Counted from the stretch's first letter, positions 25,495-37,170 are shown. The stretch: DNA of 64,000 nt from Escherichia ruysiae (GCF_031323975.1 NZ_JAVIWS010000001.1:1116001-1180000); one strand, 5' to 3'. Program-made: numbers and translations. Notes: generated by a model not told the origin, from the letters alone.

Positions 25495-25521
25495 TAAGAG
25501 CCGCAATTGCGGCTCTTTTTT
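25495..25521 (+). terminator. Terminator between yfcC and yfcD
   Basis: A perfect 10-bp palindromic stem (AGAGCCGCAA / TTGCGGCTCT) followed by a T run, 8 bp after the yfcC stop. It sits between convergent genes and may act in both directions. Confidence 0.85.
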
Positions 25522-26062
25522 ATTCTGCCGTTTCAGTCTCTACGGCTTCATTTTTGGCATTGCGCTTCATCCACAACGCCAGTGCTTTCAGCGAGTCTGG
25601 AGTGAACTCATCGCAACGTGCGGTGATTTCTTCCGGCGTTAGCCAGCAAACTTCACTGACTTCATCTTCCTGGAGGGCGAATGGACCGTGAGAGACACAA
25701 CTGAACAGCGCGCCCCAGACACGGCAATTTTTATCTTCGAAATAGAACTGCCCGTGCTCGGCAAAGGGGACACCGGCAATGCCCAACTCTTCTTCCGCTT
25801 CGCGACGTGCGGATTCCAGCAGTTGCTCATCGGCCTGGACCACACCACCAGCGGTCGCATCTAACATGCCGGGTAAAAAGTCTTTTGTCTCGGTACGACG
25901 CTGCACAAGAATTTTGCCCATGCCATCATGCACGACAATATAAGTTGCACGATGACGCAGACACTGTGCCCGCATTTGTTCCCGGCTGGCTTGTGCAATG
26001 ACTTCGTTCTCTTCATTGACAATATCCACCCATTCAGTACTTGCCAAACGACGCTGTTCCAT
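25520..26062 (-). CDS. yfcD: Nudix hydrolase YfcD
   Basis: Nudix hydrolase of 180 residues. The Nudix box is visible at about residues 72-94 (GG...E...[10 protein letters not shown]). It resembles isopentenyl-diphosphate-isomerase-type Nudix proteins in overall layout. The true substrate in E. coli is not defined. It is convergent with yfcC and shares the terminator region. Confidence 0.9.
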
Positions 26063-26119
26063 TATCAGGAAACCTTCTTTTTCTGGCGCTCTTACGGCGC
26101 ATTTTGAGTTGTGGGTAAA

Positions 26120-26674
26120 TTACGGATTAATCGCGATCTGCGCAATGATACTTTGATCATTGAGTGCGATTACGCTTAGTACGTCATCATCCAACATGCC
26201 ATAGCTCGCCGGATAACCGCCTTTCGGGATGCTTACCGAACCGGGGTTAAAGTGGAAGATTTCACCCCGCTGTTCCGCCACTGGTAGATGGGTATGACCG
26301 TACACCAACACGTCGTTCTGGTTTAAAGTCGGCAGATTATCCGGGCCAAACAGATGACCATGCGTCAGAAACAGACGTTGTTTTTCCAGTAATACCTGTT
26401 GCCACGGTGCGGTTATCGGGAAGTGCAGCAGCATCTGATCCACTTCGCTATCGCAGTTGCCGCGCACGGCGATAACTTTATGCGCCACCTCATTCAGCCG
26501 TTCGGCTACTTTGGCTGGCGCATACCCTTCAGGCAGGGCGTTTCTCGGGCCATGATTCAGCACGTCGCCAAGAATCACCAGCCACTGAGCTCCGCTCTGG
26601 GCAAACAAATCCAGAACACGTTCCGTCGCCGGTAACGACCCATGAATGTCCGATGCAAACATCAGTTTCATCAC
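26120..26674 (-). CDS. yfcE: Metallophosphodiesterase YfcE
   Basis: Calcineurin-like metal-dependent phosphoesterase (184 residues). In vitro the E. coli enzyme hydrolyses phosphodiesters such as bis-p-nitrophenyl phosphate with Mn; the natural substrate is unknown. The five metal-binding blocks are in order: D9-x-H11 (SDIHG), GDVLNHG, GNCDSE, THGH and GHTHLP. It lies between yfcD and yfcF on the same strand, with short gaps. Confidence 0.94.
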   Translation of the reverse strand: MMKLMFASDIHGSLPATERVLDLFAQSGAQWLVILGDVLNHGPRNALPEGYAPAKVAERLNEVAHKVIAVRGNCDSEVDQMLLHFPITAPWQQVLLEKQRLFLTHGHLFGPDNLPTLNQNDVLVYGHTHLPVAEQRGEIFHFNPGSVSIPKGGYPASYGMLDDDVLSVIALNDQSIIAQIAINP

Positions 26675-26677
26675 TCA

Positions 26678-28153
<1,476 letters not shown>

Positions 28154-28209
28154 CAGAACCTGGTTCTCGTGTATTATTTAATCCTAAATAAAACAACGGA
28201 GAACCTGCA

Positions 28210-28572
28210 ATGGCACAACCTGCCGCGATTATTCGGATAAAGAACCTTCGTTTACGAACGTTTATTGGCATTAAGGACGAAGAGATTAACAACCGTCAGG
28301 ATATTGTTATCAATGTGACGATCCACTACCCCGCCGATAAAGCGCGAACCAGTGAAGATATCAACGATGCGCTGAATTATCGCACCGTAACGAAAAACAT
28401 TATTCAGCATGTAGAGAATAACCGTTTCTCTTTGCTGGAAAAATTAACTCAGGATGTGCTCGATATCGCACGTGAACATCACTGGGTGACGTATGCTGAA
28501 GTGGAGATCGATAAACTGCACGCGCTGCGCTACGCGGATTCGGTATCCATGACCTTACGCTGGCAGCGTTAA
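28210..28572 (+). CDS. folX: Dihydroneopterin triphosphate 2'-epimerase
   Basis: FolX (120 residues) epimerises 7,8-dihydroneopterin triphosphate to the dihydromonapterin form, the first step towards tetrahydromonapterin (with FolM). It has the tunnelling fold of the FolB/FolX family, with the conserved Glu in GIKDEE and the active-site Lys in [15 protein letters not shown]. It is followed 20 bp later by yfcH and is probably cotranscribed with it. Confidence 0.96.
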   Translation: MAQPAAIIRIKNLRLRTFIGIKDEEINNRQDIVINVTIHYPADKARTSEDINDALNYRTVTKNIIQHVENNRFSLLEKLTQDVLDIAREHHWVTYAEVEIDKLHALRYADSVSMTLRWQR

Positions 28573-28592
28573 CCGCCATATCGGGAGGCTGC

Positions 28593-29486
28593 ATGAACAT
28601 AGTGATCACTGGAGGAACGGGATTAATTGGTCGTCATTTAATCCCACGTTTGTTGGAACTGGGCCATCAGGTCACGGTTGTAACACGTAACCCGCAGAAA
28701 GCCAGCTCAGTTCTCGGCTCCCAGGTGACACTATGGCAAGAGCTTGCCGATCAAAGCAACCTCAACGGCGTTGATGCGGTGATCAATCTGGCCGGTGAAC
28801 CAATAGCCGATAAACGCTGGACTCGCGAGCAAAAAGATCGCCTCTGCCAAAGCCGCTGGAATATAACGCAAAAACTGGTAGATTTGATTAACGCCAGCGA
28901 CACGCCGCCGTCAGTGCTCATTTCCGGCTCGGCGGCGGGATATTATGGTGACTTAGGTGAAGTCGTGGTCACCGAAGAAGAACCGCCACATAACGAATTT
29001 ACCCATAAACTCTGCGCCCGTTGGGAGGAAATTGCCTGTCGGGCGCAAAGCGACAAAACACGAGTGTGCCTGCTGCGTACCGGCGTAGTACTGGCTTCGG
29101 ATGGCGGTATCCTCGGTAAAATGCTGCCTCCGTTTCGCCTTGGCCTGGGCGGTTCGATTGGCTCCGGTCGGCAGTATCTGGCCTGGATTCATATTGATGA
29201 TATGGTCAACGGTATTCTCTGGCTGCTGGATAACGATCTGCGCGGGCCATTTAATATGGTCTCGCCATATCCGGTACACAATGAACAATTTGCCCATGCG
29301 CTTGGTCATGCGCTGCATCGCCCGGCGATTTTGCGCGTCCCTGCCACAGCTATTCGCTTGCTGATGGGGGAATCATCGGTTCTGGTCTTGGGCGGACAAC
29401 GTGCGTTGCCAAAACGGCTGGAAGAAGCGGGTTTTGCGTTTCGCTGGTACGATTTAGAAGAGGCGCTGGCGGATGTCGTTCGCTGA
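28593..29486 (+). CDS. yfcH: SDR-type epimerase-like protein YfcH
   Basis: 297 residues, TIGR01777-type extended short-chain dehydrogenase/epimerase with C-terminal DUF1731 extension. The Rossmann nucleotide motif [11 protein letters not shown] is at residues 6-16, and a catalytic-type SGSAAGYYG with a YxxxK-like region follows near residue 110. The substrate is unknown; homologues include SulA (slr1223)-type proteins in plastid-lineage organisms. GGGAGG precedes the ATG. It is convergent with rpnB. Confidence 0.9.
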   Translation: MNIVITGGTGLIGRHLIPRLLELGHQVTVVTRNPQKASSVLGSQVTLWQELADQSNLNGVDAVINLAGEPIADKRWTREQKDRLCQSRWNITQKLVDLINASDTPPSVLISGSAAGYYGDLGEVVVTEEEPPHNEFTHKLCARWEEIACRAQSDKTRVCLLRTGVVLASDGGILGKMLPPFRLGLGGSIGSGRQYLAWIHIDDMVNGILWLLDNDLRGPFNMVSPYPVHNEQFAHALGHALHRPAILRVPATAIRLLMGESSVLVLGGQRALPKRLEEAGFAFRWYDLEEALADVVR

Positions 29487-29533
29487 TGTGGTTTACTGCA
29501 AACATCCGCCAGTTAACTCCCGGCGTTACAGGA

Positions 29534-29707
29534 TTAGTAGCTTTGCGCGATAAGATCGTCTGGCGAAAGTCGGGTCAGCATCAGAACTAACTCTCTGTCT
29601 AAACCTCTCTCCAACATCTCCTGAGCAATACGCAGGGCTTCTTCACGTTTGCCCAGAATTAATCCATCATTCCGCCCTTCTTCACGTAATCTGTCAGCAA
29701 TGGTCAT
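29534..29707 (-). CDS. Putative intragenic small protein RpnB-S (antitoxin-like)
   Basis: Same frame as rpnB, starting at internal Met244. The rpnB mRNA has AGGAG exactly 6 bases before this ATG (29707), a strong initiation signal inside the coding region. The product is 57 residues, the C-terminal oligomerisation segment ([20 protein letters not shown] onward, then a helical repeat). Published work on E. coli Rpn proteins describes short C-terminal forms made from internal starts that inhibit the long toxic nuclease. The site is seen in the sequence; the function is by analogy. Confidence 0.6.
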   Translation of the reverse strand: MTIADRLREEGRNDGLILGKREEALRIAQEMLERGLDRELVLMLTRLSPDDLIAQSY

Positions 29708-30436
29708 CAGTTTCTCCTTTTCTTGTGGTGCACGTTCCGCTATCTCACCAATAAATGCTCGGAAACGCTGGGCATCCCCTGTTTGTAATACGTAATTAAA
29801 CAGAGCTTTTAGCTGTCTGTCATTAGTGTTCCCTGTAACTAGCAGCGAAACAATTTGATCGACTAATCCCAACAGATCGCGCTGACGGATATGTTTCTGA
29901 ATTAATTCCAACAACGCCATTTTGCGATGTTGCATAATCTCGTCATCCGGCACTACGGTAATATCCACCAGCGGAAAAGCCGATGAATAAATTTTGCGGG
30001 CTATAGCTGGCTCCGCAAATTCATCAAGCCAGCAGAGAGAATAAGGGTAAGGACTCCTGCAACCATGATAAAACAGCATCGGGATCACCAACGGAAGCTC
30101 TTTATAGCCCGCATCAAGATGGTTTTGCATTGCCGCGATGGAATAGCGCATCATGCGAAAAGCCATTAATTCTTCTGGCTTACTTTGGTGCTCTATCACT
30201 ACATAAATATAGCCCGCGCCCTCCTGCGTTTTCACAGACCACAAGAGGTCGGAATAATATTGCCGCAGGTCTTCATCAATAAAACTGTTAGGTTCCAGTT
30301 TGAGCGTCGTTAAATCACACAGTTTGCGCAGCGGTGCGGGAAGATGAATATCAATAAAATCCCGCGCGGTGTCTGGATGGCGTAAAAAAGATTTAAATAC
30401 CGCATCATGCAGCGTGGAAGTTGTCGATATTGTCAT
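29534..30436 (-). CDS. rpnB: Rpn-family recombination-promoting nuclease RpnB
   Basis: PD-(D/E)XK-type nuclease of the Rpn (transposase_31, PF04754) family, 300 residues; K-12 RpnB (formerly YfcI) is about the same size. Catalytic residues are placed as in the family: Asp63 (YSD), Glu82 and Gln84 (IEHQS). The N-terminal nuclease domain ends near residue 150 and is followed by a helical region and a C-terminal segment that can also be translated alone (see the nested entry). E. coli Rpn proteins promote RecA-independent recombination; some act as toxic anti-phage proteins. It is monocistronic between yfcH and hisP. Confidence 0.93.
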   Translation of the reverse strand: MTISTTSTLHDAVFKSFLRHPDTARDFIDIHLPAPLRKLCDLTTLKLEPNSFIDEDLRQYYSDLLWSVKTQEGAGYIYVVIEHQSKPEELMAFRMMRYSIAAMQNHLDAGYKELPLVIPMLFYHGCRSPYPYSLCWLDEFAEPAIARKIYSSAFPLVDITVVPDDEIMQHRKMALLELIQKHIRQRDLLGLVDQIVSLLVTGNTNDRQLKALFNYVLQTGDAQRFRAFIGEIAERAPQEKEKLMTIADRLREEGRNDGLILGKREEALRIAQEMLERGLDRELVLMLTRLSPDDLIAQSY

Positions 30437-30592
30437 GGCGTTCCGTCACCCCTCAAATTTAAGATGACGTGACAATACCCATCCTTAATAGCTAATGCAG
30501 CAGGCAGTTTTTATCTTTGGACAGCGAATTCAGAAGTATTTTTAGCGGACTGCAACTTTTACATTTCAGCGGAAGCTGACTCGCAAATTTCC

Positions 30593-30626
30593 CCTGAAAA
30601 TACTCCGGCAGCATTAGCCACCGGAG
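30593..30626 (-). terminator. Probable terminator after hisP
   Basis: On the minus strand an imperfect stem (CTCCGG...CCGGAG, with further partial pairing inside) is followed by TATTTTC. It lies 7 bp after the hisP stop. The U-run is short, so confidence is moderate. Confidence 0.6.
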
Positions 30627-30632
30627 AGGTAA

Positions 30633-31406
30633 TTATTTCAGCGAACCTTTAAGGAACTGTTGCAGACGCGGACTTTGCGGGTTGCCGAATAACTGTTCTG
30701 GCGCCCCCTCTTCTTCAATTTTCCCTTGATGAAGAAAAATTACATGCGTGGAGACGTGGCGGGCAAAGCCCATTTCGTGGGTCACTACAACCATCGTTTT
30801 TCCCTCTTCTGCGAGCTGCTGCATAATACGCAACACTTCGCCTACCAGTTCAGGATCGAGCGCCGAGGTGGGTTCATCAAACAGCAGAACCTCCGGTTCC
30901 ATTGCCAGCGCCCTTGCGATGGAAACACGCTGTTGCTGACCGCCGGAAAGATGCACCGGATATTTCCCCTGCGCACGTTCGTCTATGCCGACTTTCGCCA
31001 GATACTTCACCGCCCGCTCGCGTGCTTCGTGCTTACTCAGACCCAGCACCTGAATCGGCGCTTCCATGACGTTTTCCAGTACCGTCATGTGGCTCCAGAG
31101 ATTGAAGTGCTGGAACACCATCGTCAGGCGTGTGCGCAGTAAGCGCAGCTGATTTTTATCGGCGACTTTGAGTTGGCCGTCTTTATCACGCACCAGATTG
31201 ATGGTCTGGCCGTTAACCACGATCGATCCTTCGCTCGGTTTTTCGAGGAAGTTAATGCAACGCAGAAAGGTACTTTTCCCCGATCCCGACGCTCCGATGA
31301 TGCTTATCACATCTCCGGCGTTCGCTTGCAGAGAGACCCCTTTCAGCACTTCATGTTCACCGTAGCGTTTGTGCAAATCGATAACGTTTAATTTATTCTC
31401 GGACAT
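30633..31406 (-). CDS. hisP: Histidine/Lys-Arg-Orn ABC transporter ATPase HisP
   Basis: ATP-binding subunit (257 residues) of the HisJ/ArgT-dependent importer, peripheral on the inner membrane as a dimer. Walker A is GASGSGKST at 38-46 with Lys45; the ABC signature LSGGQQQR is at 153-160; Walker B ends in FDE near 176-178; the switch His is at about 210 (VVTHEM). It lies 7 bp after hisM and is the last gene of hisJQMP. Confidence 0.98.
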   Translation of the reverse strand: MSENKLNVIDLHKRYGEHEVLKGVSLQANAGDVISIIGASGSGKSTFLRCINFLEKPSEGSIVVNGQTINLVRDKDGQLKVADKNQLRLLRTRLTMVFQHFNLWSHMTVLENVMEAPIQVLGLSKHEARERAVKYLAKVGIDERAQGKYPVHLSGGQQQRVSIARALAMEPEVLLFDEPTSALDPELVGEVLRIMQQLAEEGKTMVVVTHEMGFARHVSTHVIFLHQGKIEEEGAPEQLFGNPQSPRLQQFLKGSLK

Positions 31407-31413
31407 CGTATTC

Positions 31414-32130
31414 TCAGTGCGTTGAAGAAGGTTTCACATGCTGCAACCAGCGTTTTTCCGCTTTACGGAACAGGCTTATCAGGACATAAGAGATAATTAA
31501 ATAGAGCACAGCGGCAATGCCGAAGGCGGTAAATGGTTGATACGTGGCGGCGTTGATATCGCGGGCAATTTTCAGCAGATCCGGCACTGTGGCGGTAAAA
31601 GCCAGCGCAGTAGAATGCAACATCAGGATCACTTCGTTGCTGTAGGCCGGTAACGCAATACGCAGCGCCGATGGCAAAATAATGCAGCGATACATTTTAA
31701 AGCTTGAGAAACCGTAGGCTCTGGCGGCTTCGATTTCCCCGTGCGGCACCGAACGGATCGCCCCGGCAAAAATCTCAGTGGTGTAAGCACAGGTGTTGAG
31801 CGTCAGCGCCAGCACGGTACAGTTCAGGCCACTGCGGAAAAAGGCATTAAGGAACTCGGTGCCCTTAACAATCTCCAGCGTGTACATGCCAGAATAGAAC
31901 ACCAGCAGCTGAACATACAGCGGCGTACCGCGAAAAATATAGGTAAATAACCAGATTGGAAACTGGATGTATTTATTACTTGAGACGCGACCAATCGCCA
32001 GAAACAGCGCCAGAATTCCGCCTATCACTACCGACAAAATCAGCAGCCACAGGGTGATCGCCACGCCGGTAAAACGATAACCATCGGTCCACAGCAGTGG
32101 TTTCCAGTATTCATGTAAGATTTCGATCAC
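31414..32130 (-). CDS. hisM: Histidine/Lys-Arg-Orn ABC transporter permease HisM
   Basis: Inner-membrane permease subunit (238 residues, five hydrophobic helices) that pairs with HisQ. The EAA loop that contacts HisP is visible as [20 protein letters not shown] near residues 153-172. Its start overlaps the hisQ stop by 4 bp (coupled translation). Confidence 0.98.
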   Translation of the reverse strand: MIEILHEYWKPLLWTDGYRFTGVAITLWLLILSVVIGGILALFLAIGRVSSNKYIQFPIWLFTYIFRGTPLYVQLLVFYSGMYTLEIVKGTEFLNAFFRSGLNCTVLALTLNTCAYTTEIFAGAIRSVPHGEIEAARAYGFSSFKMYRCIILPSALRIALPAYSNEVILMLHSTALAFTATVPDLLKIARDINAATYQPFTAFGIAAVLYLIISYVLISLFRKAEKRWLQHVKPSSTH

Positions 32131-32813
32131 AGGTCAGCCCTCTTCACACCCACGGAATAGCGGCGCTCAAGGAACAGCAGCACACCATTGGAAACGGTGG
32201 TGAAAACCAGATAAATCACGCCACAGACGATGGCGAAATAGAACGGTTCCCAGGTACTTTTTCCTGCCAACTGCGTGGCTTTGACCACATCTTCCAGGCC
32301 GAGTAACGAAACCAGGGCTGTAGATTTGAGGATTACCTGCCAGTTGTTGCCAATCCCCGGCAGGGCGTAACGCATCATCGCCGGAAACATGATCCGCCGA
32401 AACACTTGCCCACGAGTAAAACCGAACGCCGTCGCCGCCTCTATATGTCCTTTCGGCACTGCCATAAACGCGCCACGGAACGTTTCGGTAAAATAAGCAC
32501 CGTAGATAAAACCGAGAGTGATAATGCCGGCGACCATCGGGTCGATATCAATCTGCCCGACGCCCATCGCCTCCGTCACCGTGTTTAGCGCAATCTGCAA
32601 ACCGTAGAAAATCAGCAGCATCAACACCAAGTCCGGCACGCCACGAATCAGCGTGGTGTATCCTTCGAAAATCAGCCCCGAAAGCCGATTTTGCGAGAGC
32701 TTACCGCCAGCGCCAATTAAACCGATGATTACAGCGAGCACTACAGAGCTGATAGCCAGCTCCAGCGTGACGAGCGCACCCTGTAAAATAACACCTGAAA
32801 ACCCATACAACAT
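32127..32813 (-). CDS. hisQ: Histidine/Lys-Arg-Orn ABC transporter permease HisQ
   Basis: Inner-membrane permease (228 residues, five helices) partnered with HisM. The EAA motif EAATAFGFTRGQVFRRIMFP is near residues 143-162. It follows hisJ after an 89-bp spacer that contains a hairpin, which may lower expression of the membrane components relative to the abundant binding protein. Confidence 0.98.
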   Translation of the reverse strand: MLYGFSGVILQGALVTLELAISSVVLAVIIGLIGAGGKLSQNRLSGLIFEGYTTLIRGVPDLVLMLLIFYGLQIALNTVTEAMGVGQIDIDPMVAGIITLGFIYGAYFTETFRGAFMAVPKGHIEAATAFGFTRGQVFRRIMFPAMMRYALPGIGNNWQVILKSTALVSLLGLEDVVKATQLAGKSTWEPFYFAIVCGVIYLVFTTVSNGVLLFLERRYSVGVKRADL

Positions 32814-32852
32814 GCAGCCTGTCCTGTCGTGTGTGGTGAATTACCGCCTCTT

Positions 32853-32876
32853 GTCTCCCTCCGGTTACCCGAAGGG
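32853..32876 (-). other. Intercistronic hairpin between hisJ and hisQ
   Basis: CTCCCTCCGG / CCGAAGGGAG, a 10-bp stem with one mismatch and a 4-base loop, 26 bp after the hisJ stop. In Salmonella the same spacer carries a REP-type element proposed to give differential expression of hisJ over hisQMP. The role here is inferred. Confidence 0.6.
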
Positions 32877-32902
32877 AGCGGGCTTTCCTTCACCGATGGC
32901 GA

Positions 32903-33685
32903 TTAACCACCATAAACATCAAAATCGAAGTACTTTTTCGCCAGTTTCTCGTAAGTACCGTCAGCGCGCATTTCGGCAAAGGCTTTGTTCAGTGCCTCGC
33001 GCAGTTCGTTATCTTCTTTGCGCAGACCCATGCCGGTGCCTACGCCAAACAGTTTTTCATCTTTAACAGACGGGCCACCGAATTTGTAATCTTTACCGAC
33101 GGGTTGTTTGAGGAAACCTTCGCTGGCAGCGACCTCATCCTGGAACGCGGCATCAATACGTCCGGCAGTCAGGTCAGAATAAATGTTGTCCTGCCCCTGA
33201 TAAGAGACGATTTCAATGCCTTTGGGCGCCCAGTGTTCATTACCAAATGTCTCCTGGGTGGTGCCCTGCAATACGCCTACCCGCTTGCCTTTCAGCAACT
33301 CGACTGTCGGCTGAATGTCGGAATTTTTCGCCACCACCAGACGAGAATCGGCAGCGTACAGTTTGTCGGTGAAGGCAATTTCTTGCTGACGTTTTTCCGT
33401 AATGGAAAGCGATGACATGATGGCGTCAATCTTCTTCGCTTTTAAGGACGGGATTAACGCATCCAGCGGGTTTTCGACAAACGTACATTGCGTATTGATG
33501 CGCTTGCACAACTCCTTCGCAAGATCGATATCGAAGCCAACCAGTTCGCCTTGTGAATTTTTTGATTCAAATGGCGCATAGGTCGGGTCGGTACCGATGC
33601 GGATGTTTTGCGGAATCGCAGCAAATGCCGCAGTTGCGCTGGAGAAGGCCAGAACCAGAGAGAGCGATAGCACCAGTTTTTTCAT
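32903..33685 (-). CDS. hisJ: Histidine-binding periplasmic protein HisJ
   Basis: Periplasmic solute-binding protein (260 residues) delivering L-histidine to HisQMP. A typical Sec signal peptide covers residues 1-22 (KK, hydrophobic core, cleavage after AAFA before AIPQN). The mature fold is cluster F-type SBP_bac_3 with the binding-site segment [13 protein letters not shown] and a conserved disulfide pair. It is a close paralogue of the neighbouring argT, with equal length and the same domain layout. Confidence 0.98.
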   Translation of the reverse strand: MKKLVLSLSLVLAFSSATAAFAAIPQNIRIGTDPTYAPFESKNSQGELVGFDIDLAKELCKRINTQCTFVENPLDALIPSLKAKKIDAIMSSLSITEKRQQEIAFTDKLYAADSRLVVAKNSDIQPTVELLKGKRVGVLQGTTQETFGNEHWAPKGIEIVSYQGQDNIYSDLTAGRIDAAFQDEVAASEGFLKQPVGKDYKFGGPSVKDEKLFGVGTGMGLRKEDNELREALNKAFAEMRADGTYEKLAKKYFDFDVYGG

Positions 33686-33733
33686 AATGTCCTCAACTGA
33701 CAGTCTTTTTATAGGGAATATTTACAGGTTTGT

Positions 33734-33749
33734 TACACTTATCGTGCCA
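33734..33749 (-). promoter_or_regulatory. Near-match to a sigma-54 promoter upstream of hisJ
   Basis: On the minus strand TGGCACG-N4-GTGTA: the -24 element is a perfect match but the -12 element reads GTGT where TTGC is expected, so the invariant GC is absent. It lies about 50 bp upstream of the hisJ start. It is probably a degenerate relic and not an active promoter; recorded because argT next door has a good match. Confidence 0.25.
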
Positions 33750-33905
33750 TAAAATTGACCATCAAGGCAAAATATCCCGCCCCGTTAGACGTATTATTTT
33801 TCATTAAAAATGCTTAAGTATGCATTTCAATGCACCACGATAGTGCAACAAACCTGGCGTGGACCATGATGATCATTCCATCAGGTACAGCTTCCCAGCG
33901 ACGTA

Positions 33906-34688
33906 TCAGTCACCGTAGACATTAAAGTCGAAATACTTTTTCGCCATCTTGTCGTAAGTGCCGTCCTGACGCAGTTCGCCAAGCGCCTTATCAAAAGCGG
34001 CTTTCAGTTCGGCATCATCTTTACGTAGCCCTACGCCTGTACCATCACCGAAGTATTTTTTGTCTTTCACTGATGAGCCAGCAAAGGCGAACTCTTTACC
34101 GGCAGGTTGCTTGAGGAATCCTTCGCTGGCCGCGACTTCGTCCTGCAAAGCGGCATCCAGACGGCCTGCATCCAGATCGGAATAGACCAAATCCTGGTTA
34201 GCATAGGCCACCACATCGACGCCTTTACTACGCCAGTTATCATTGGCATACGCTTCCTGGGTAGAGCCTTGCAGCACGCCAACATGTTTACCTTTCAGTG
34301 AATCCAGCGTCGGCTGGATCGGCGAACCTTTGGCGGCAATCAAACGAGAATCTGCGGCGTACAACTTGTCAGAGAAGGCAATCTCCTGCTGACGTTTATC
34401 AGTAATGGAGAGCGACGAAATAATGGCGTCGATTTTTTTCGCTTTCAGTGAGGGGATCAGCGCATCAAAGTCACTGGCAACCCAGGTACATTTCACCTGC
34501 ATCCGTTTGCACATCTCGTTACCGAGATCGATATCAAAGCCAACAAAGTCACCTTTGGCATCTTTCGATGAGAACGGTGCATAGGTGGTATCCGTTCCGA
34601 TACGTACCGTCTCCGGTAGCGCCGCATAGCTGGAGGCCGCTGCGGAAATACCGACTAACAAAGACAGAGCGAGAATCGACTTCTTCAT
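33906..34688 (-). CDS. argT: Lysine/arginine/ornithine-binding periplasmic protein ArgT
   Basis: Periplasmic LAO-binding protein (260 residues) that uses the HisQMP membrane complex. It has a signal peptide at residues 1-22 (cleavage after SSYA before ALPET). The ligand segment [13 protein letters not shown] and the SBP_bac_3 pattern are the same as in HisJ. It lies upstream of hisJ with 220 bp between them and its own promoter region with a sigma-54-type site. Confidence 0.98.
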   Translation of the reverse strand: MKKSILALSLLVGISAAASSYAALPETVRIGTDTTYAPFSSKDAKGDFVGFDIDLGNEMCKRMQVKCTWVASDFDALIPSLKAKKIDAIISSLSITDKRQQEIAFSDKLYAADSRLIAAKGSPIQPTLDSLKGKHVGVLQGSTQEAYANDNWRSKGVDVVAYANQDLVYSDLDAGRLDAALQDEVAASEGFLKQPAGKEFAFAGSSVKDKKYFGDGTGVGLRKDDAELKAAFDKALGELRQDGTYDKMAKKYFDFNVYGD

Positions 34689-34755
34689 ACATAACCCTCA
34701 AGTGAAATGGCTTTTTTATGTTGTGTATTGTGTTGTGTGTTTGCAGGCTCTTTCA

Positions 34756-34771
34756 TGCAGGTCTTATGCCA
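34756..34771 (-). promoter_or_regulatory. Sigma-54 promoter of argT
   Basis: Minus strand TGGCATAAGACCTGCA has the invariant GG and GC with 10 bases between them, matching the TGGCAC-N5-TTGCA consensus well. It is about 70 bp upstream of the argT start. Nitrogen control of argT by NtrC and RpoN is established in enteric bacteria. A partial NtrC-like half-site lies near 34818-34830. Confidence 0.75.
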
Positions 34772-34921
34772 TCTTGACGGCAACATTAACATTCAACGTT
34801 AAATATGTTAATAAGACGTTGCACTATTGTCCTAAAGTTGAAGATAGCAGGTATGGCGGTTGAATCGCAGCGTTTCGATTGAATGGCAGGAACAAAATGT
34901 CGAGGATTTGATCGCGGTTGC

Positions 34922-34944
34922 AAAATTGCCCTGAAACAGGGCAA
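34922..34944 (-). terminator. Terminator after ubiX
   Basis: Perfect 8-bp stem (TTGCCCTG / CAGGGCAA) with a 3-base loop followed by UUUU on the minus strand, 8 bp after the ubiX stop. It ends the cvpA-purF-ubiX transcript. Confidence 0.88.
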
Positions 34945-34952
34945 CAGCGGAA

Positions 34953-35522
34953 TTATGCGCCCTGCCAGCGGGCAAAGAGGTCTTCAGGAAGGGTTATCGC
35001 AAACTGGTCAAGAACACGGTTAACCGTCTGATTTATCACATCATCAAGGGATTGCGGGCGATGATAAAACGCCGGAACGGGAGGCATAATCACCGCACCG
35101 ATTTCTGCCGCCTGAGTCATTAAACGCAGGTGGCCTAAGTGCAACGGAGTTTCACGCACGCAGAGCACCAACGGACGACGCTCTTTCAGCACCACATCTG
35201 CCGCACGGGTCAGTAAGCCATCAGTATAGCTATGGACAATACCGGACAGTGTTTTGATTGAACAGGGTAAAATCACCATCCCCAGTGTCTGGAAAGAACC
35301 GGAAGAGATGCTGGCGGCAATATCGCGCGCATCGTGCGTGACATCGGCAAATGCCTGCACTTCGCGCAGGGAAAAATCCGTTTCGAGGGATAAGGTCTGG
35401 CGCGCTGCCTGGCTCATCACCAGATGCGTTTCGATATCTGCGACATCACGCAGAACCTGTAATAAGCGCACGCCATAAATCGCGCCGCTGGCACCGCTGA
35501 TGCCCACAATGAGTCGTTTCAT
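34953..35522 (-). CDS. ubiX: Flavin prenyltransferase UbiX
   Basis: Makes prenylated FMN, the cofactor of the UbiD decarboxylase in ubiquinone synthesis (189 residues). The flavoprotein-fold N-terminus GISGASGAIYG (residues 8-18) binds FMN. The Ser-rich segment SISSGSFQT near residues 75-85 and the C-terminal VPAFYHRP complete the active site of the family. It lies 94 bp downstream of purF in the same operon direction. Confidence 0.96.
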   Translation of the reverse strand: MKRLIVGISGASGAIYGVRLLQVLRDVADIETHLVMSQAARQTLSLETDFSLREVQAFADVTHDARDIAASISSGSFQTLGMVILPCSIKTLSGIVHSYTDGLLTRAADVVLKERRPLVLCVRETPLHLGHLRLMTQAAEIGAVIMPPVPAFYHRPQSLDDVINQTVNRVLDQFAITLPEDLFARWQGA

Positions 35523-35616
35523 AAAGAGTTGCCCTGTCAGACTTGCAGGCAGACTTTGCAGGATTTCGGCAGGAGTTGCAAGTCAGGGTGCCAGACCGGC
35601 ACCCTGCGTGAAGGCA

Positions 35617-37134
35617 TCATCCTTCGTTATGCATTTCGAGATTTTCCACTTCGTTCTGACGTTGCACTGCTTTGGCGTCGTCATTACGTAAAGTATCGAG
35701 GAAATCGAGGTAGCCCTGATCAACATCTTTGGTGACGTAAACGCCGTTGAACACCGAGCATTCAAACTGCTGGATATCCGGGTTTTCAGCGCGAACGGCT
35801 TCGATCAGATCGTTCAGATCCTGGAAAATCAGACCGTCAGCACCGATGATCTGGCGAATTTCATCCACTTCACGACCGTGGGCGATAAGCTCCGTGGCGC
35901 TCGGCATATCAATACCGTAAACGTTCGGGAAGCGGATTTCCGGTGCCGCAGAAGCGAGGTACACTTTCTTCGCTCCGGCTTCACGCGCCATCTCGATAAT
36001 TTGCTCAGAGGTGGTGCCACGGACGATAGAGTCATCGACCAGCAGGACGTTTTTATCGCGGAACTCGGCGCGGTTAGCGTTCAGTTTACGACGCACGGAC
36101 TTACGACGCAGTTGCTGACCCGGCATGATAAAGGTGCGACCAACGTAACGATTTTTGACAAACCCCTGACGGTACGGTTTACCCAGAATACGAGCAATTT
36201 CCAGTGCAATATCGCAGGAAGTTTCCGGGATCGGAATAACCACGTCGATATCCAGATCTTCCCATTCACGGGCGATTTTTTCGCCAAGCTTTGTTCCCAT
36301 ATTGACGCGGGCGCTGTAAACGGAAATTTTGTCGATGAACGAGTCCGGGCGGGCAAAGTAAACATACTCAAACAGGCATGGATTGCTGACTGGATTATCG
36401 GCACACTGGCGGGTAAACAACTGACCATCTTCAGTGATGTAAATCGCTTCACCCGGTGCGACATCACGCAGGAACTCAAAGCCCAGGGTGTCGAGCGCAA
36501 CGCTTTCAGAAGCGACCATATATTCTGTGCGATTCTCATCAATATCGCGTTTTCCTAACACCAGCGGACGAATGCCGTTAGGATCGCGGAAAGCAACCAT
36601 ACCGTGACCGATAATCATCGCCACACAGGCATACGCGCCACGGATCAGGCGGTTTGTGGCGGCAATGGCAGCAAAAATGTTGTCGGCTTCCAGCGGATAA
36701 TGGCGAAAGTTGTCCAGTTCGCTGGCGAAGATATTGAGCAGAATTTCCGAGTCGGAAGTGGTGTTGATGTGGCGGCGTTTTTCTTCAAACAGCTTTTTAC
36801 GCAACTCGTGAGCATTAGTCAGATTGCCATTATGGGCAAGCGTGATGCCATACGGGGAGTTAACGTAAAACGGCTGTGCTTCAGAGGCGCTGGAGCTGCC
36901 AGCCGTAGGGTAACGCACATGACCAATGCCCATATTGCCCTGTAAACGCTGCATATGGCGAGCTTCAAATACATCGCTCACCAGCCCGTTCGCTTTACGC
37001 AAACGGAAGCAGTTATTGGCATCAATGGTGATGATGCCGGCGGCATCCTGACCGCGATGCTGAAGCACCGTTAAGGCATCATAAATCGATTGGTTAACCG
37101 GCATAACACCGGCGATACCGACAATACCGCACAT
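35617..37134 (-). CDS. purF: Amidophosphoribosyltransferase
   Basis: First committed step of purine synthesis: PRPP + glutamine to 5-phosphoribosylamine (505 residues). Class II glutamine amidotransferase: Cys2 after Met removal is the N-terminal nucleophile (MCGIVGIAG), with conserved HRGQDAAG. The type I PRT domain has the PRPP loop [13 protein letters not shown] near residues 363-376. It is the second gene of cvpA-purF-ubiX, 36 bp after cvpA, under the PurR box upstream of cvpA. Confidence 0.99.
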   Translation of the reverse strand: MCGIVGIAGVMPVNQSIYDALTVLQHRGQDAAGIITIDANNCFRLRKANGLVSDVFEARHMQRLQGNMGIGHVRYPTAGSSSASEAQPFYVNSPYGITLAHNGNLTNAHELRKKLFEEKRRHINTTSDSEILLNIFASELDNFRHYPLEADNIFAAIAATNRLIRGAYACVAMIIGHGMVAFRDPNGIRPLVLGKRDIDENRTEYMVASESVALDTLGFEFLRDVAPGEAIYITEDGQLFTRQCADNPVSNPCLFEYVYFARPDSFIDKISVYSARVNMGTKLGEKIAREWEDLDIDVVIPIPETSCDIALEIARILGKPYRQGFVKNRYVGRTFIMPGQQLRRKSVRRKLNANRAEFRDKNVLLVDDSIVRGTTSEQIIEMAREAGAKKVYLASAAPEIRFPNVYGIDMPSATELIAHGREVDEIRQIIGADGLIFQDLNDLIEAVRAENPDIQQFECSVFNGVYVTKDVDQGYLDFLDTLRNDDAKAVQRQNEVENLEMHNEG

Positions 37135-37170
37135 ACGTCTTTTTCCTCGTTAAGCCACATCTCAGAGCAC

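Noticed and set aside
29534..30436. rpnB considered as an active transposon because of its transposase_31 family name
   Set aside because: No terminal inverted repeats or target duplication flank it. Rpn proteins are stand-alone nucleases.
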